A DNA stretch of 64,000 nt from Streptomyces tailanensis (GTDB lineage: Bacteria > Actinomycetota > Actinomycetes > Streptomycetales > Streptomycetaceae): NCBI RefSeq assembly GCF_008386495.1, contig NZ_VTHJ01000009.1, positions 1 to 64,000 of the forward strand, written 5' to 3'. Of this stretch, positions 57,258 to 64,000 are shown one piece after another. The translations under genes and the position numbers were made by a program. Below the pieces are notes generated by a model, which saw nothing but the letters and a program-made list of their open reading frames with translations, was not told the origin of the DNA and searched no databases. The first letter of the stretch is position 1, and every line of letters starts with the position of its first letter.

Positions 57258-57472
57258 TTGCGTCCGGTCGTGCACCCGACCGGCACCATTTACGCAAGGT
57301 ATTCCGGAAACTGGACGTTTCGTCCCGCGTGGAGCTGGCCCACATGTGGGGCAACCGCAGCGCCTGAAGACCCCTCCCGCATCGGCGACCTTCCCGGTCG
57401 TCGATCGGCCCCCGAATCTCCGCGAGTAGATTTTTTTGATCAGATTCTGAGGAATCCCTGATCCCTCTCTGA

Positions 57473-58327
57473 TCAGACATGGGCCTCCATGGCTGGTATC
57501 CGTTCGAGGACGCCGCCCGCGAACACGTCGTACAGCGGCAGGGTTTCGAGGTGGACGTAGCCGATGTGGCAGTCGCAGACGGCCAGCGGACAGGGCCGAG
57601 GGGCGAGAGCCGCACGGAAGGAGCCGTCGTAGAGGTTGCCCAACTCGGCCTTGACGAAGTGACAGCGCCGTACCGTCCCCTCGCCGTCCACCGACACGAC
57701 CGTCGAACCGGTACGGCACGCGCGACCCGCCGAGCGGTGCGGATGACGGCTGAAGGAGAACAAGGGATCCAACTCGCTCCACAGCGCCGCCTGTTCGTCG
57801 CTGTACGTGTGCCCGTCGGCGGCGTTTACCCACAGGTACACCCGCTCCGGCAGCTCCGCGCGCAGGCGCCTGGCATGCTCCAGATGCTCGGGCAGCCCGA
57901 CGATCCCCACACTGAAGCGGACGCCCATCCCGTCCAGCCGACGCGTCTTGTCGAGGAACCGCTCGTACGGCGTCTGCCCCGGGTGATACGTGCACCACAG
58001 CGCCACGGTGTCCAGGTCGGCCTCGGCCAACCACTCCGTACGGCAGCTGAGGTTGGTCTGGATCGCCACCCGGCCGATGTGCGGCTCGTGCGACAGCTCC
58101 ACCAGCGCCCTGCGGTACCAGGAACGCACCAGCCCCTCACCCCAGGGCGTGAAGAGCACCGAGAGCCGATCGTCGGTCTGCTCCCTCGCCCACGTCGTGA
58201 AACGGTCCAGCGCGGCACGGTCGGCCCGCAACTGTGCCGTCGAGTCGCGCCGCTTGGCGAAGGGACAGTAGGGGCAGTCGTAGTCGCAGGAGGCGAGTGG
58301 GCCGCGATAGAGGATCGTCAGGTCCAT
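57473..58327 (-). CDS. STM4011-family radical SAM protein
   Basis: A 284-residue radical SAM enzyme. Cys14, Cys18 and Cys21 in SCDYDCPYCPFAKR form the CxxxCxxC iron-sulfur site. Further Cys residues (RACRTGS, RRCHF, CPLAVCDCHIGY) near the C terminus could bind an auxiliary cluster. The family belongs to the conserved STM4011-STM4015 set; its substrate is unknown. It is last in the operon, 7 bp after the STM4012-like gene. Confidence 0.85.
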   Translation of the reverse strand: MDLTILYRGPLASCDYDCPYCPFAKRRDSTAQLRADRAALDRFTTWAREQTDDRLSVLFTPWGEGLVRSWYRRALVELSHEPHIGRVAIQTNLSCRTEWLAEADLDTVALWCTYHPGQTPYERFLDKTRRLDGMGVRFSVGIVGLPEHLEHARRLRAELPERVYLWVNAADGHTYSDEQAALWSELDPLFSFSRHPHRSAGRACRTGSTVVSVDGEGTVRRCHFVKAELGNLYDGSFRAALAPRPCPLAVCDCHIGYVHLETLPLYDVFAGGVLERIPAMEAHV

Positions 58328-58334
58328 GGTGGCC

Positions 58335-59684
58335 TCACTTCAGCTCGTACGCGGCCATCGCGGCCCGTACGGCGGGGGAGAAGAAGTCGGGCCCGATGGC
58401 GTCCGAGTGGGCGAGCCCTTCGGCGGACAGCTTCACCTGCCCGGCACCGGCCTCTGCCAGCCAGCCCCGGGAGGCGAGCCGCTCCAGCTCCACCGGAAAG
58501 TCCTCGTACGGGTCGGACTTGAACGCCCGCCGGTAGTCGGCCACCGTCAACCCCTGCGCCTGGAGCAGTGACTGCAGCAGATACCGGCGTCGCCTCTCGC
58601 CTTCGTCGACCCAGTGGCCGACCACCGCCCGGCTGAAGTCCTCGGTGGCGGTGTAGTCGTCGATGATCCCGCGGATCTGCCGCATGTCGACCGCGTAGTC
58701 GAAGGAGTAGTGCAGCCTGGAGGTGTATGACCGGGCGCCGCAGCCCAGGCCGATCATGCCGTCGGTCTGGCAGGCGTAGTCGTCGGGGCCCTGCGGCGGG
58801 GCATCCGCGCGGCGGAACATCCGCATGGAGACCTGCTCGTAGCCGTGGGAGAGGAGATGGTCGCGGCCCTCGCGGTAGCGGCTCAGCCGGGCCTCGTCCC
58901 AGGCAGGGTCCGGGACGTCCAGGTCGGCGTGGCGGTCCAGGCCTGTCTTCGGCCGTACGTACAAGGGGTAGAGGTAGATCTCCTCGGGCCGCCAGGCGAG
59001 CGCCGCGTCCAGGGACAGCCGCCAACTGGCCGCCGTCTGCCCGTCGATGCCGTAGATCAGGTCGATGTTGAGGACGGGAATGCCGGTGTCGCGGATCCGG
59101 GACAGTGCCGCCTCCACATCACTCTGCCGCTGGGGTCGTACGGCCGCACGCGCCTCCTCCTCGACGAAGCTCTGTACGCCGAGGCTCAGCCGCGTGGTGC
59201 CCCGCTCGGCCAGCACGGACAGCCGGTCGGCCGTCGCCGTGGCGGGGGAGGCCTCCACCGACAGCGGGATCGCCCGCAGGTCCGCTCCCATGTGCCGTTC
59301 CGCGATGTCGCACAGCCGCTCCAGCTCGGCCGCCTCCAGAAAGGTGGGCGTGCCACCGCCGAACGCGGCGTTCGCGAACCGCACCGGCTCCGTGTCCCCG
59401 AGCGCCTCCCGCACCGCGATCGCCTGCCGCTCCAGCGCGTCCAGGTAACGGCCGGTCAGCCCGTCGGGAGCGCCGACACGGGTGAACAGATTGCAGAAGC
59501 CGCAGCGGACCTCGCAGAACGGTATGTGCGCGTACAGCGACAGGGCCTGCCTGGACTCCCCGGCCCACAGGTCCGCGAGACGGGGGCTCTCCGGCAGCTC
59601 TCGGTACGCCGTCTTGTGCGGGTAGGCGTACACGTAGTGCTGGTACGGCCGCGTCCGGGTGGTGGGCAGGTCGATGACGGTCAT
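58335..59684 (-). CDS. STM4012-family radical SAM protein (HemW-like)
   Basis: A 449-residue coproporphyrinogen-dehydrogenase/HemW-like radical SAM protein. Cys57, Cys61 and Cys64 lie in HIPFCEVRCGFCNLF, then FGGGTPTFL, SLGVQSFVEEEARA, and IDLIYGIDGQTAASW. A HemN C-terminal domain (GLGCGARSYTS...) follows. HemW-like proteins transfer heme or make radicals on varied substrates. It overlaps the STM4013-like gene by four bases. Confidence 0.87.
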   Translation of the reverse strand: MTVIDLPTTRTRPYQHYVYAYPHKTAYRELPESPRLADLWAGESRQALSLYAHIPFCEVRCGFCNLFTRVGAPDGLTGRYLDALERQAIAVREALGDTEPVRFANAAFGGGTPTFLEAAELERLCDIAERHMGADLRAIPLSVEASPATATADRLSVLAERGTTRLSLGVQSFVEEEARAAVRPQRQSDVEAALSRIRDTGIPVLNIDLIYGIDGQTAASWRLSLDAALAWRPEEIYLYPLYVRPKTGLDRHADLDVPDPAWDEARLSRYREGRDHLLSHGYEQVSMRMFRRADAPPQGPDDYACQTDGMIGLGCGARSYTSRLHYSFDYAVDMRQIRGIIDDYTATEDFSRAVVGHWVDEGERRRRYLLQSLLQAQGLTVADYRRAFKSDPYEDFPVELERLASRGWLAEAGAGQVKLSAEGLAHSDAIGPDFFSPAVRAAMAAYELK

Positions 59685-60556
59685 GCGGACGCCTCCATGT
59701 GGTCCAGGAAGAAGTGGCCGTAGGGGACGGTCCACACGGTCTCGTGGCCGAGCCGGTGCCCGGTGTATCCGTCGTCGCCGTACGCGGTTCCGTGGTCGGA
59801 GCAGACGATCGCGAAGCAGCGGCGGCGTGAACTCATCGCGGCGAAGAGCCGGCCGATATGCCGGTCGATGTACTCCAGGGCGGCCGCGTGCGTGACCAGG
59901 CTGTCGCCCGCCTCGCGGGTGGCGCCCGGTAGATGGAACCAGTTGGGCTGGTGCAGCGCCGAGGCGTTGAGGAACAGGAACAGCCGCTGCTCGGTGGGCA
60001 GTTCGGCCACGACCCGCTCGGCGCGGGCCACCTGTGACTCGAAGGACGTCGGTGACGCCACCGAGAACTCCGGCTCCCAATGGCTCTCCTGGAACAGGCC
60101 CGGCAGCACGTTCCCGAGCGCTCCCCGCTTGTTGAAGAACCCGACACCGCCGATGCACACCGTGCGATAGCCGTGCTCGGCGAGCGCAGTCACCAGGTCG
60201 GGGCTGTCGAAGACGAACGTGCGCCCCGCGGTGGTCTCACTGCCGGCGAACCGGCCCGCGAACAGCCGCGGGTGCGGTCCGGGCGCCGCCGGGGTCGGCA
60301 GGAAGCCCGCGAACATCGCCTGGTGCGAGGCATAGGTGAAGCTGCCGGGCGCGTGCCGCTTCTCCCAGGTGCCGCCCGGCAGATGGGCGGCCAGATTCGG
60401 CAGCCGGCCGACCGCGGCGAGTTCGACGGCCACGTCGTACCGGAGCGTGTCGAGGGTGAGCAGCAGCAGGTCGTCGCGGCCCACGACCTTGTTCATGTCG
60501 GGTGCCTGCGTGGCGGCCTCGAAGGGCGGCGCGGGCGCCGTGTCAGAAGGGCGCAT
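59681..60556 (-). CDS. STM4013-family alkaline phosphatase/sulfatase-fold hydrolase
   Basis: A 291-residue protein of the alkaline-phosphatase/sulfatase superfamily: LLLLTLDTLRYDVA carries the metal-binding Asp and a Thr nucleophile candidate, with FTYASHQAMFAGFLP and a second metal motif VCSDHGTAYGDDG. There is no signal peptide, so it is cytosolic, unlike most sulfatases. It overlaps its upstream ATP-grasp gene by 14 bp. Confidence 0.85.
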   Translation of the reverse strand: MRPSDTAPAPPFEAATQAPDMNKVVGRDDLLLLTLDTLRYDVAVELAAVGRLPNLAAHLPGGTWEKRHAPGSFTYASHQAMFAGFLPTPAAPGPHPRLFAGRFAGSETTAGRTFVFDSPDLVTALAEHGYRTVCIGGVGFFNKRGALGNVLPGLFQESHWEPEFSVASPTSFESQVARAERVVAELPTEQRLFLFLNASALHQPNWFHLPGATREAGDSLVTHAAALEYIDRHIGRLFAAMSSRRRCFAIVCSDHGTAYGDDGYTGHRLGHETVWTVPYGHFFLDHMEASA

Positions 60557-61715
60557 GGTCTTTCCTTGGCCGGGGGGTGTGCGTGGGCGCCGGAAGCACC
60601 TGGCTCCGCACCGCCGCGATCTGCGCGGCGTAGGTGTCCAGGCCTTCCGCCGGGCTGCCCGGCAGGCCGGTCAGCCGGGGCAGCAGGTCTCCGAAGGCGT
60701 TGACCTCGCCGACCGCGAACCGGCGCCAGCCGATCGCGGGCAGCAGATCGACGCCGACGCACAGCGTGCGGGGGAAACAGGCCGCGGCCCGCTCGCAGAT
60801 GTCGAGCGCCTGCCGCCAGCGGTCGCCCGCCGCGTCGACGACCGACGCCAGATCGCCGCGCGCCCCGCCGAGGTGGAGGTTCGTCATGGGGAACCGGCTG
60901 GTGCGCACGACGGCATGCGTCGCCCGGCCCGCCACGACCAGGACCCGCAGATCGGCGGACCTGCCCTGGGCGGACGCCTTCGGCAGCCAGCGCTCGATGT
61001 GCAACCCGTCGGGCGCGAGGGCGTCGACGATGCCGGCGATCTCCCGCTCGTCGGTGTACCGGCGCACCCGCAGCGAGTTGTGCAGCCGAGGCGGGGCATG
61101 GAGCCGCCCGTCCGCGGCCACCTCGACCGAGGTGGTGGCCCTGATCCGCCCGCTCGCCGACGACTCGACGGCGAGCACCCCGGACGCGGAGGACCCGTGC
61201 GCCGGCTTCACGAAGACCCGCGGCATGCCGTGCTCCCGCATCGCCGCCCGAACATCGTCCCAGCCCCGCACCGGCAGCACACCGCCCGAGGTTGGTGACG
61301 GCGGCACCGGGACGCCCGCCGCGTCGAGCCGGGCATGGCACAGCCGCTTGTCGAACAGCACCGCAAGATCGGCCGGATCGTCAAGCCGCACCCCGCCCCG
61401 CAACGACCGGACGGCGTCCAGGAAACGGGCGTACCAGGTGGCCGACCCCTCCACGCGCGTCGGATCTTCGACGCCGCGCAGCAGCCGGTCCACCTCGGCG
61501 TCCTCACCGGGCGAGTCCAGCCGTACGACCTCGTCGTCGGCGAACTCATGGCCGCCGTCGCGCAGCACGTCCCGCCACTCGACGACCCGCGGCGTGCCGA
61601 CCCCGCCCGCCCGCGCCGCCTCGACGAACAGCCCGACCCGCCGGTTCTCCCCGTTGCCGACGACCACCCACCTGTACGGCCCGGGCCCCGCACCCGCACC
61701 GGTCCCACCGGACAC
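60543..61715 (-). CDS. STM4014-family ATP-grasp-like protein
   Basis: A 390-residue protein with RimK-like ATP-grasp features: VFVKPAHGSSASGVLAVES (ATP-binding Lys), a central RAT-TSVEVAADG segment, and WRRFAVGEVNAFGDLLPRL holding the metal-binding Glu-x-Asn. ATP-grasp enzymes ligate a carboxylate to an amine or thiol, so this could build the substrate that the radical SAM proteins process. GTG 61715 is chosen after a GAGGGGG; the frame is open further upstream. Confidence 0.82.
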   Translation of the reverse strand: MSGGTGAGAGPGPYRWVVVGNGENRRVGLFVEAARAGGVGTPRVVEWRDVLRDGGHEFADDEVVRLDSPGEDAEVDRLLRGVEDPTRVEGSATWYARFLDAVRSLRGGVRLDDPADLAVLFDKRLCHARLDAAGVPVPPSPTSGGVLPVRGWDDVRAAMREHGMPRVFVKPAHGSSASGVLAVESSASGRIRATTSVEVAADGRLHAPPRLHNSLRVRRYTDEREIAGIVDALAPDGLHIERWLPKASAQGRSADLRVLVVAGRATHAVVRTSRFPMTNLHLGGARGDLASVVDAAGDRWRQALDICERAAACFPRTLCVGVDLLPAIGWRRFAVGEVNAFGDLLPRLTGLPGSPAEGLDTYAAQIAAVRSQVLPAPTHTPRPRKDHAPF

Positions 61716-61762
61716 ACCGACCCCCCTCACTCGAAACCCCCGAACCCCCCGCGGCCGCGTCG

Positions 61763-62731
61763 CTACTCGCCCACCGCGACGAACCGCCACACCGTGCCGT
61801 CGTCCTCTTCGTCCTGCTCGGCGTCGTCCGGATCGACGTCGACCTGTACGCCCTCGGCCTCCAGGGAGTCCCTCAGACGGTCGCGTATCTCCGCGCTCAG
61901 GTAGTTGTGGTGCAGGTCCAGCGTCGTGAGGTGGGTCAGCGGCTGGCCCGTGAGCAGCGCGGTCGCGCCGTCGTCGGTCAGGACGCCCATCGACACGTCG
62001 AGGACGTCGAGGCGGGCCACCACCGGGGCGGAGGCCAGCGCCGTGCAGATGTCGTCCTGCATCTCGCTGTTGCGCAACGCCAGATGCTTGAGGGCCGGCA
62101 GACGGGTGCCCGCCAGGATCGGGGCCAGATCGGCCACCTCGGCGTCACCGCCGTACTCGTCGGTGCCCAGCCACAGGTCCAGGTGGACGAGGGCCGGCAG
62201 ATCACAGGCCGCCACACCGCGCACCGCCCCGGCGGGCATGCCGCCGGTCTCGACCGTCAGCTTCCGCAGCCGCTCGTGGCGCAGCGCCGGGAAGCCGAGC
62301 CCGCCGCCGCCGCGCACACCGAACTCCTCCAGCTCCGTGAAGGCGTTCAGCAGCGGGCTCACGTCGCCCTGGTTGATCCAGGAGATCTCGCACTCCTCCA
62401 TCACGATGTCACCGAGGAACAGCCCGCGCAGCGCGGGCAGCCGGTCCTTAGCCGCAACCAGCGCCTCGATCACCGGCTCGGGACCGCTGTCGTACGCGTC
62501 GCTCCAGGCACCCACCACCAGCGCCCGCACCTTCGTGGTGTCGACGGAGGCGAGGAACCGGGCGAACGCCTCCTCCCACGCCTCGTCGCTCTCGTACGAC
62601 GCCACGCCGACGCGCCACGCCACCGACTCGGGAGCCGGCAGGTGCGCGGCGCCCTCCGGCCCCTTCACGGAGGTGGGGAAAACAGAGACCGGCAGGTCGT
62701 GGAACTCCTCCAGATGGCTCCCGATGGTCAT
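61763..62731 (-). CDS. STM4015-family leucine-rich-repeat-like protein
   Basis: A 322-residue protein with irregular leucine-rich repeats: LPALRGLFLGD, LPALVHLDLWLGTDEYGGDAEVADLAPIL, LPALKHLALRNSEMQDDICTALASAPVVARLDVLDVSMGVLTDDGATALL, LTHLTTLDLHHNYLS. It ends with an acidic tail. It likely serves as a protein- or substrate-binding scaffold for the four enzymes downstream. ATG 62731 begins the family-like sequence. Confidence 0.83.
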   Translation of the reverse strand: MTIGSHLEEFHDLPVSVFPTSVKGPEGAAHLPAPESVAWRVGVASYESDEAWEEAFARFLASVDTTKVRALVVGAWSDAYDSGPEPVIEALVAAKDRLPALRGLFLGDIVMEECEISWINQGDVSPLLNAFTELEEFGVRGGGGLGFPALRHERLRKLTVETGGMPAGAVRGVAACDLPALVHLDLWLGTDEYGGDAEVADLAPILAGTRLPALKHLALRNSEMQDDICTALASAPVVARLDVLDVSMGVLTDDGATALLTGQPLTHLTTLDLHHNYLSAEIRDRLRDSLEAEGVQVDVDPDDAEQDEEDDGTVWRFVAVGE

Positions 62732-62968
62732 GTACGCCCCGCCCCTTCGTTCCCTGTCCCTGTGCCGGCCCCGAGCCCGTGCCCGTACCCGCCCGTCGAA
62801 CCCGGAACGCACACAGCGCCGCCGGGTAGGGGAGTTCTACCAAGTCCCACTGACAACGCGATCGGCGGACCCCTCTTCCTGTGGACGGCCACCGCGTGCG
62901 GGCCATTGTCAGTGCCTGCCTCTACGGTCGTTTCGTGGCACAGCGAGTGCCCGACGGGAGGGAGACCC

Positions 62969-63295
62969 ATGTACCGGCAAGGAGACGTTCTCATCGTGCC
63001 GCTGGCCGAGAGAGCCGTGCCCCACACCGCAGTTGACGCCACGTCGGAACCGCGCGACCGCCGCGGTCGACTCGTCCTCGCCCTCGGCGAGGTCACCGGG
63101 CACGCACACGCCGTGGTCGGCCCGGGCCGGCTGATCCGTGAGACGGACGCCTTCGGACCGATGCTGCTGCACGTGCCGGAGGGCGCCCGTGTCGTCCACG
63201 AGGAGCACGCGGCCATCTCCCTGCCAAAGGGCTGGTACCGGGTCATACGCCAGCGCGAGTACGTACCCGGCTCGGTCCGGATCGTCGCGGACTGA
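62969..63295 (+). CDS. Conserved hypothetical protein
   Basis: A 108-residue protein, MYRQGDVLIVPLAERAVPHTAV, then RRGRLVLALGEVTGHAHAVVGPG, LLHVPEGARVVHEEHAAISLPKGWYRVIRQREYVPG. It looks like a small beta-barrel with several His residues; the function is unknown. GGGAGGGAG (62956-62964) supports the ATG. It is 47 bp upstream of the DUF6745 gene, and the pair probably forms one transcription unit, divergent from the STM4011-4015 operon. Confidence 0.7.
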   Translation: MYRQGDVLIVPLAERAVPHTAVDATSEPRDRRGRLVLALGEVTGHAHAVVGPGRLIRETDAFGPMLLHVPEGARVVHEEHAAISLPKGWYRVIRQREYVPGSVRIVAD

Positions 63296-63342
63296 GCCCG
63301 CGGCGGACATCAGGCACAGGACGGCAGACGAGGAGGAACGGC

Positions 63343-64000
63343 GTGACGGAACAGATGAGTTGGCGAGCGGTGGCGGCCGCCACGGGACCGGGCGACCGGG
63401 CACGGGCCGAGGCGGGTGTGCGTGTCGCCTACCGGCGGGCGGGGCTGCGGGAGCCCGAGAGGATCGTGTGGGCCCGCTCACCGCTGGAGGCGGTACGCCT
63501 GCTGTCGGGCGTGCCGGCGGAGGACGGCGAGTCCCTGCCGCCGACCGGGGCGAGCGTCCGTGACGCGGTCCGCAACAGACCTGTCGCCGCCGAACGTGCC
63601 CTACTGCACAGCCGCTTGGGCCCCATGGGCTGGAGCGACCACTGGAGGACGGCCGGCGCCGACCTGTGGGAGACGACCCGCCCGCTCGTCGACCGCGTCC
63701 GCACCGGCATGGTCGAGGCCCTGGCTCCCGGCGACCGGAAGGAGGAGACCCGGATCCGGCTCCTGCTCCTGGACGCCGTCCTCGGCCAGCACGAGGCGGC
63801 TTGGCTCTCCGCCCTCGATACCGCCCCCGGTCTCGACGGCCTGACCGAGGTGGCCCGCACGGCGGGCTGGTGGTGGCCGTACGAGAACGTCGCGATCATC
63901 ACCGAACGGCCCACTCAGCTCCACCGCGACGAGGCCGGCCGCCTCGACCGCGGCGACGGCCCCGCGCTCGCCTACTCCGACGGCTTCGCCCTGCACGCCT
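63343..64000 (+). CDS. DUF6745-like protein, cut by the window end
   Basis: From the GTG at 63343 the frame is open through the window end (219 residues visible). Features seen are AGLREPERIVWARSPLEAVRLL, GQHEAAWLSALD, and GWWWPYENVAIITERPTQLHRDEAGRLDRGDGPALAYSDGFALHA, a pattern I associate with DUF6745 proteins. Function is unknown. GAGGAACG precedes the start. The C terminus lies outside the window. Confidence 0.7.
   Translation, partial: MTEQMSWRAVAAATGPGDRARAEAGVRVAYRRAGLREPERIVWARSPLEAVRLLSGVPAEDGESLPPTGASVRDAVRNRPVAAERALLHSRLGPMGWSDHWRTAGADLWETTRPLVDRVRTGMVEALAPGDRKEETRIRLLLLDAVLGQHEAAWLSALDTAPGLDGLTEVARTAGWWWPYENVAIITERPTQLHRDEAGRLDRGDGPALAYSDGFALHA

Noticed and set aside
1..64000. 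tRNA, rRNA genes or CRISPR arrays
   Set aside because: I saw no cloverleaf-like tRNA sequence, no rRNA similarity and no regularly spaced repeats with unique spacers; a covariance-model scan was not possible here.

Overview
The window is high-GC actinobacterial DNA, most likely Streptomyces. The coding sequence has strong GC-third-position bias and many GTG starts. Genes typical of the genus are present: a SARP regulator, acyl-CoA carboxylase epsilon and beta subunits, ECF sigma/zinc-finger anti-sigma pairs, a DUF4032 protein and the STM4011-STM4015 gene set. All assignments come from reading the sequence and its translations. No database search was run, and coordinates of short motifs were counted by hand.

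Layout. (1) 1-10.8 kb: a GH6 glucanase and a subtilase-like protein lacking its catalytic residues (minus strand); a translationally coupled membrane glycan locus (GtrA, processive GT2, GT39, and an anchored protein with four Ig-like repeats); and a coupled receiver-PAS-PAS-kinase/LuxR regulator pair. (2) 10.8-18.8 kb: a decayed stretch with remnants of an amidinotransferase, a haloacid dehalogenase, an ArsM-type methyltransferase, a DUF427 protein with an in-frame TAG, a frameshifted AhpD-like protein and a phage-type integrase. Among them lie intact DoxX and glutaredoxin genes, two ECF sigma/anti-sigma pairs and two further zinc-finger anti-sigma genes. (3) 18.8-45.6 kb: a complete type II polyketide cluster. 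(4) 45.6-64 kb: a MITE-like element, then mostly conserved chromosomal genes. These are a DUF4032 protein, an acyl-CoA ligase, a tripartite tricarboxylate transporter with its CitA/CitB-type two-component system, a type II thioesterase beside a broken ISAs1 transposase, the STM4011-4015 operon (two radical SAM proteins, a phosphatase/sulfatase-fold hydrolase, an ATP-grasp protein and an LRR-like protein), and a DUF6745 gene cut by the window end.

The polyketide cluster. Malonyl-CoA supply would come from AccB/AccE. A KSIII and a malonyl-transferase-like AT point to a non-acetate starter. KS-alpha, chain-length factor and ACP form the minimal PKS. Two ketoreductases, an aromatase/cyclase, a TcmI-type cyclase, a TcmJ-like cupin and a SchA/CurD-like protein shape the polycycle. 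Three antibiotic-biosynthesis monooxygenases, two DUF1772 membrane proteins and a membrane-anchored multicopper oxidase are the candidate oxidases. An O-methyltransferase and an asparagine-synthetase-like amidotransferase tailor it. POT-family and DHA2-family transporters probably handle export. The gene order resembles that of fredericamycin/A-74528-type pentangular polyphenol clusters, but no flavin monooxygenase, P450 or halogenase is visible, and the laccase-like oxidase, POT transporter and SCP2-like protein are unusual. An amidated (isoquinolinone-type) pentangular polyphenol, possibly oxidatively coupled, is my inference.

Regulation. Heptamer repeats of the SARP type (TCGAGNN and variants, 11- or 22-bp period), usually followed 8 bp later by a -10-like hexamer, lie before nearly every transcription unit of the cluster, including the SARP gene itself. 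Several place the predicted start point on the initiation codon. A MarR gene and the MFS exporter share a separate dyad, TGCTANNAGCA-like, in their upstream regions.
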